Assembly (NCBI GenBank): GCA_013202595.1
Contig: JABMPV010000252.1
Coordinates: 1-5,969 of the forward strand
Source of the DNA: a bacterium
GTDB taxonomy: Bacteria > Actinomycetota > Acidimicrobiia > Spongiisociales > UBA11373
Reading direction: 5' to 3'
DNA: 5,969 nt
Shown here: piece by piece, positions 5,761 through 5,969 of the stretch
Layout: every line of letters begins with the position of its first letter
Numbering within the stretch: the stretch's first letter is position 1
Made by a program: the position numbers and the translations under genes
The notes under the pieces: model-generated
Told to the model about the DNA's origin: nothing
Database searches by the model: none
What the model saw: only the letters and a program-made list of their open reading frames with translations

Positions 5761-5969
5761 CCCGGCGACGACCGCCTCCTCGTCAACCGTGAAACGGCCG
5801 CGGGCTGCGGTGTTGGGTCCGACGATGCGGCGAATGCCGCGAGCAACGCCGACGTCTCTTGCGATTGGCCCGCGGACACTGCGCGCCCGCGGCTAGTGCC
5901 CCGACCACAAACGTTTGCTGCGTTGACGACGGCCAGATGACGCCCCCGGCTGTGTCCTCGTCCTCGACG
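5761..5969. other. Non-coding or unassigned right edge with GC-rich inverted repeats
   Basis: No recognisable gene is present in these 209 bases. A hairpin GCGGC-GAAT-GCCGC lies at 5827-5840. Outside it are the complementary segments 5810-5815 and 5844-5849 (six pairs, one G-T). Further out, GCCGCGGGC (5797-5805) is complementary to GCCCGCGGC (5885-5893), with a competing eight-base partner at 5868-5875. This could be a structured 3' region or terminator of the MFS transcript. An open minus-strand frame crosses it into the MFS gene but has no family resemblance. Confidence 0.4.
5908..5917. promoter_or_regulatory. CAAACGTTTG palindrome (candidate LacI-type operator)
   Basis: This ten-base perfect palindrome has AT-rich arms and a central CG and stands out from the GC-rich surroundings. 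Operators of many LacI-family regulators have this AAACGTTT core. TTGACG, a good -35-like hexamer, follows at 5923-5928 on the plus strand, but I see no matching -10 within the window. Any target gene would lie beyond the right edge. Confidence 0.3.

Noticed and set aside
5553..5879. Minus-strand open frame at the right edge overlapping the MFS C-terminus
   Set aside because: It is mostly antisense to the MFS gene, has no family resemblance, and no ribosome binding site supports its start.

Overview
This is a GC-rich chromosomal segment with short intergenic gaps and frequent GTG starts. It most resembles an actinobacterium. The recO-uppS pair, overlapping by 8 bases, is the arrangement seen in Mycobacterium tuberculosis (Rv2362c-Rv2361c). 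A secreted VIT-domain protein beside it would fit a less-studied lineage such as Acidimicrobiia, but that placement is inference. I see no insertion sequence, phage gene, tRNA, rRNA, CRISPR array or obvious toxin or defence module.

Layout, left to right. (1) Positions 1-358, minus strand: the N-terminal part of a secreted VIT-domain protein, cut by the window edge. (2) Positions 359-495: a divergent spacer with a ribosome binding site for gene 1 and a 12-base perfect palindrome. (3) Positions 496-1942, plus strand: recO (recombinational repair) and uppS (cis-prenyltransferase that makes the lipid carrier for the cell wall), translationally overlapping. (4) Positions 1968-2795, minus strand: an EamA/DMT-type membrane transporter, convergent with uppS, with a small GC hairpin in the 25-base gap. 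(5) Positions 2871-3716, minus strand: a sugar phosphate isomerase/epimerase-like TIM-barrel protein. Its start is best placed at an internal GTG with a good ribosome binding site. (6) Positions 3853-4317, minus strand: a GNAT acetyltransferase followed by a two-part stem-loop. (7) Positions 4612-5760, plus strand: a 12-helix MFS transporter resembling the fosmidomycin-resistance (Fsr) group, with an ambiguous start. (8) Positions 5761-5969: no supportable gene. It holds GC-rich inverted repeats and a 10-base AT-richer palindrome of LacI-operator form.

recO and uppS are housekeeping genes. The three minus-strand genes at 1968-4317 are co-directional (GNAT, then isomerase, then EamA transporter). 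The isomerase and transporter, 75 bases apart, could be a small uptake/export-plus-metabolism unit, but nothing in the sequence names a substrate. I do not see a clearly new biological system. The points worth a second look are start-site conflicts, candidate operators and terminators, and the uncharacterised isomerase-transporter pair.
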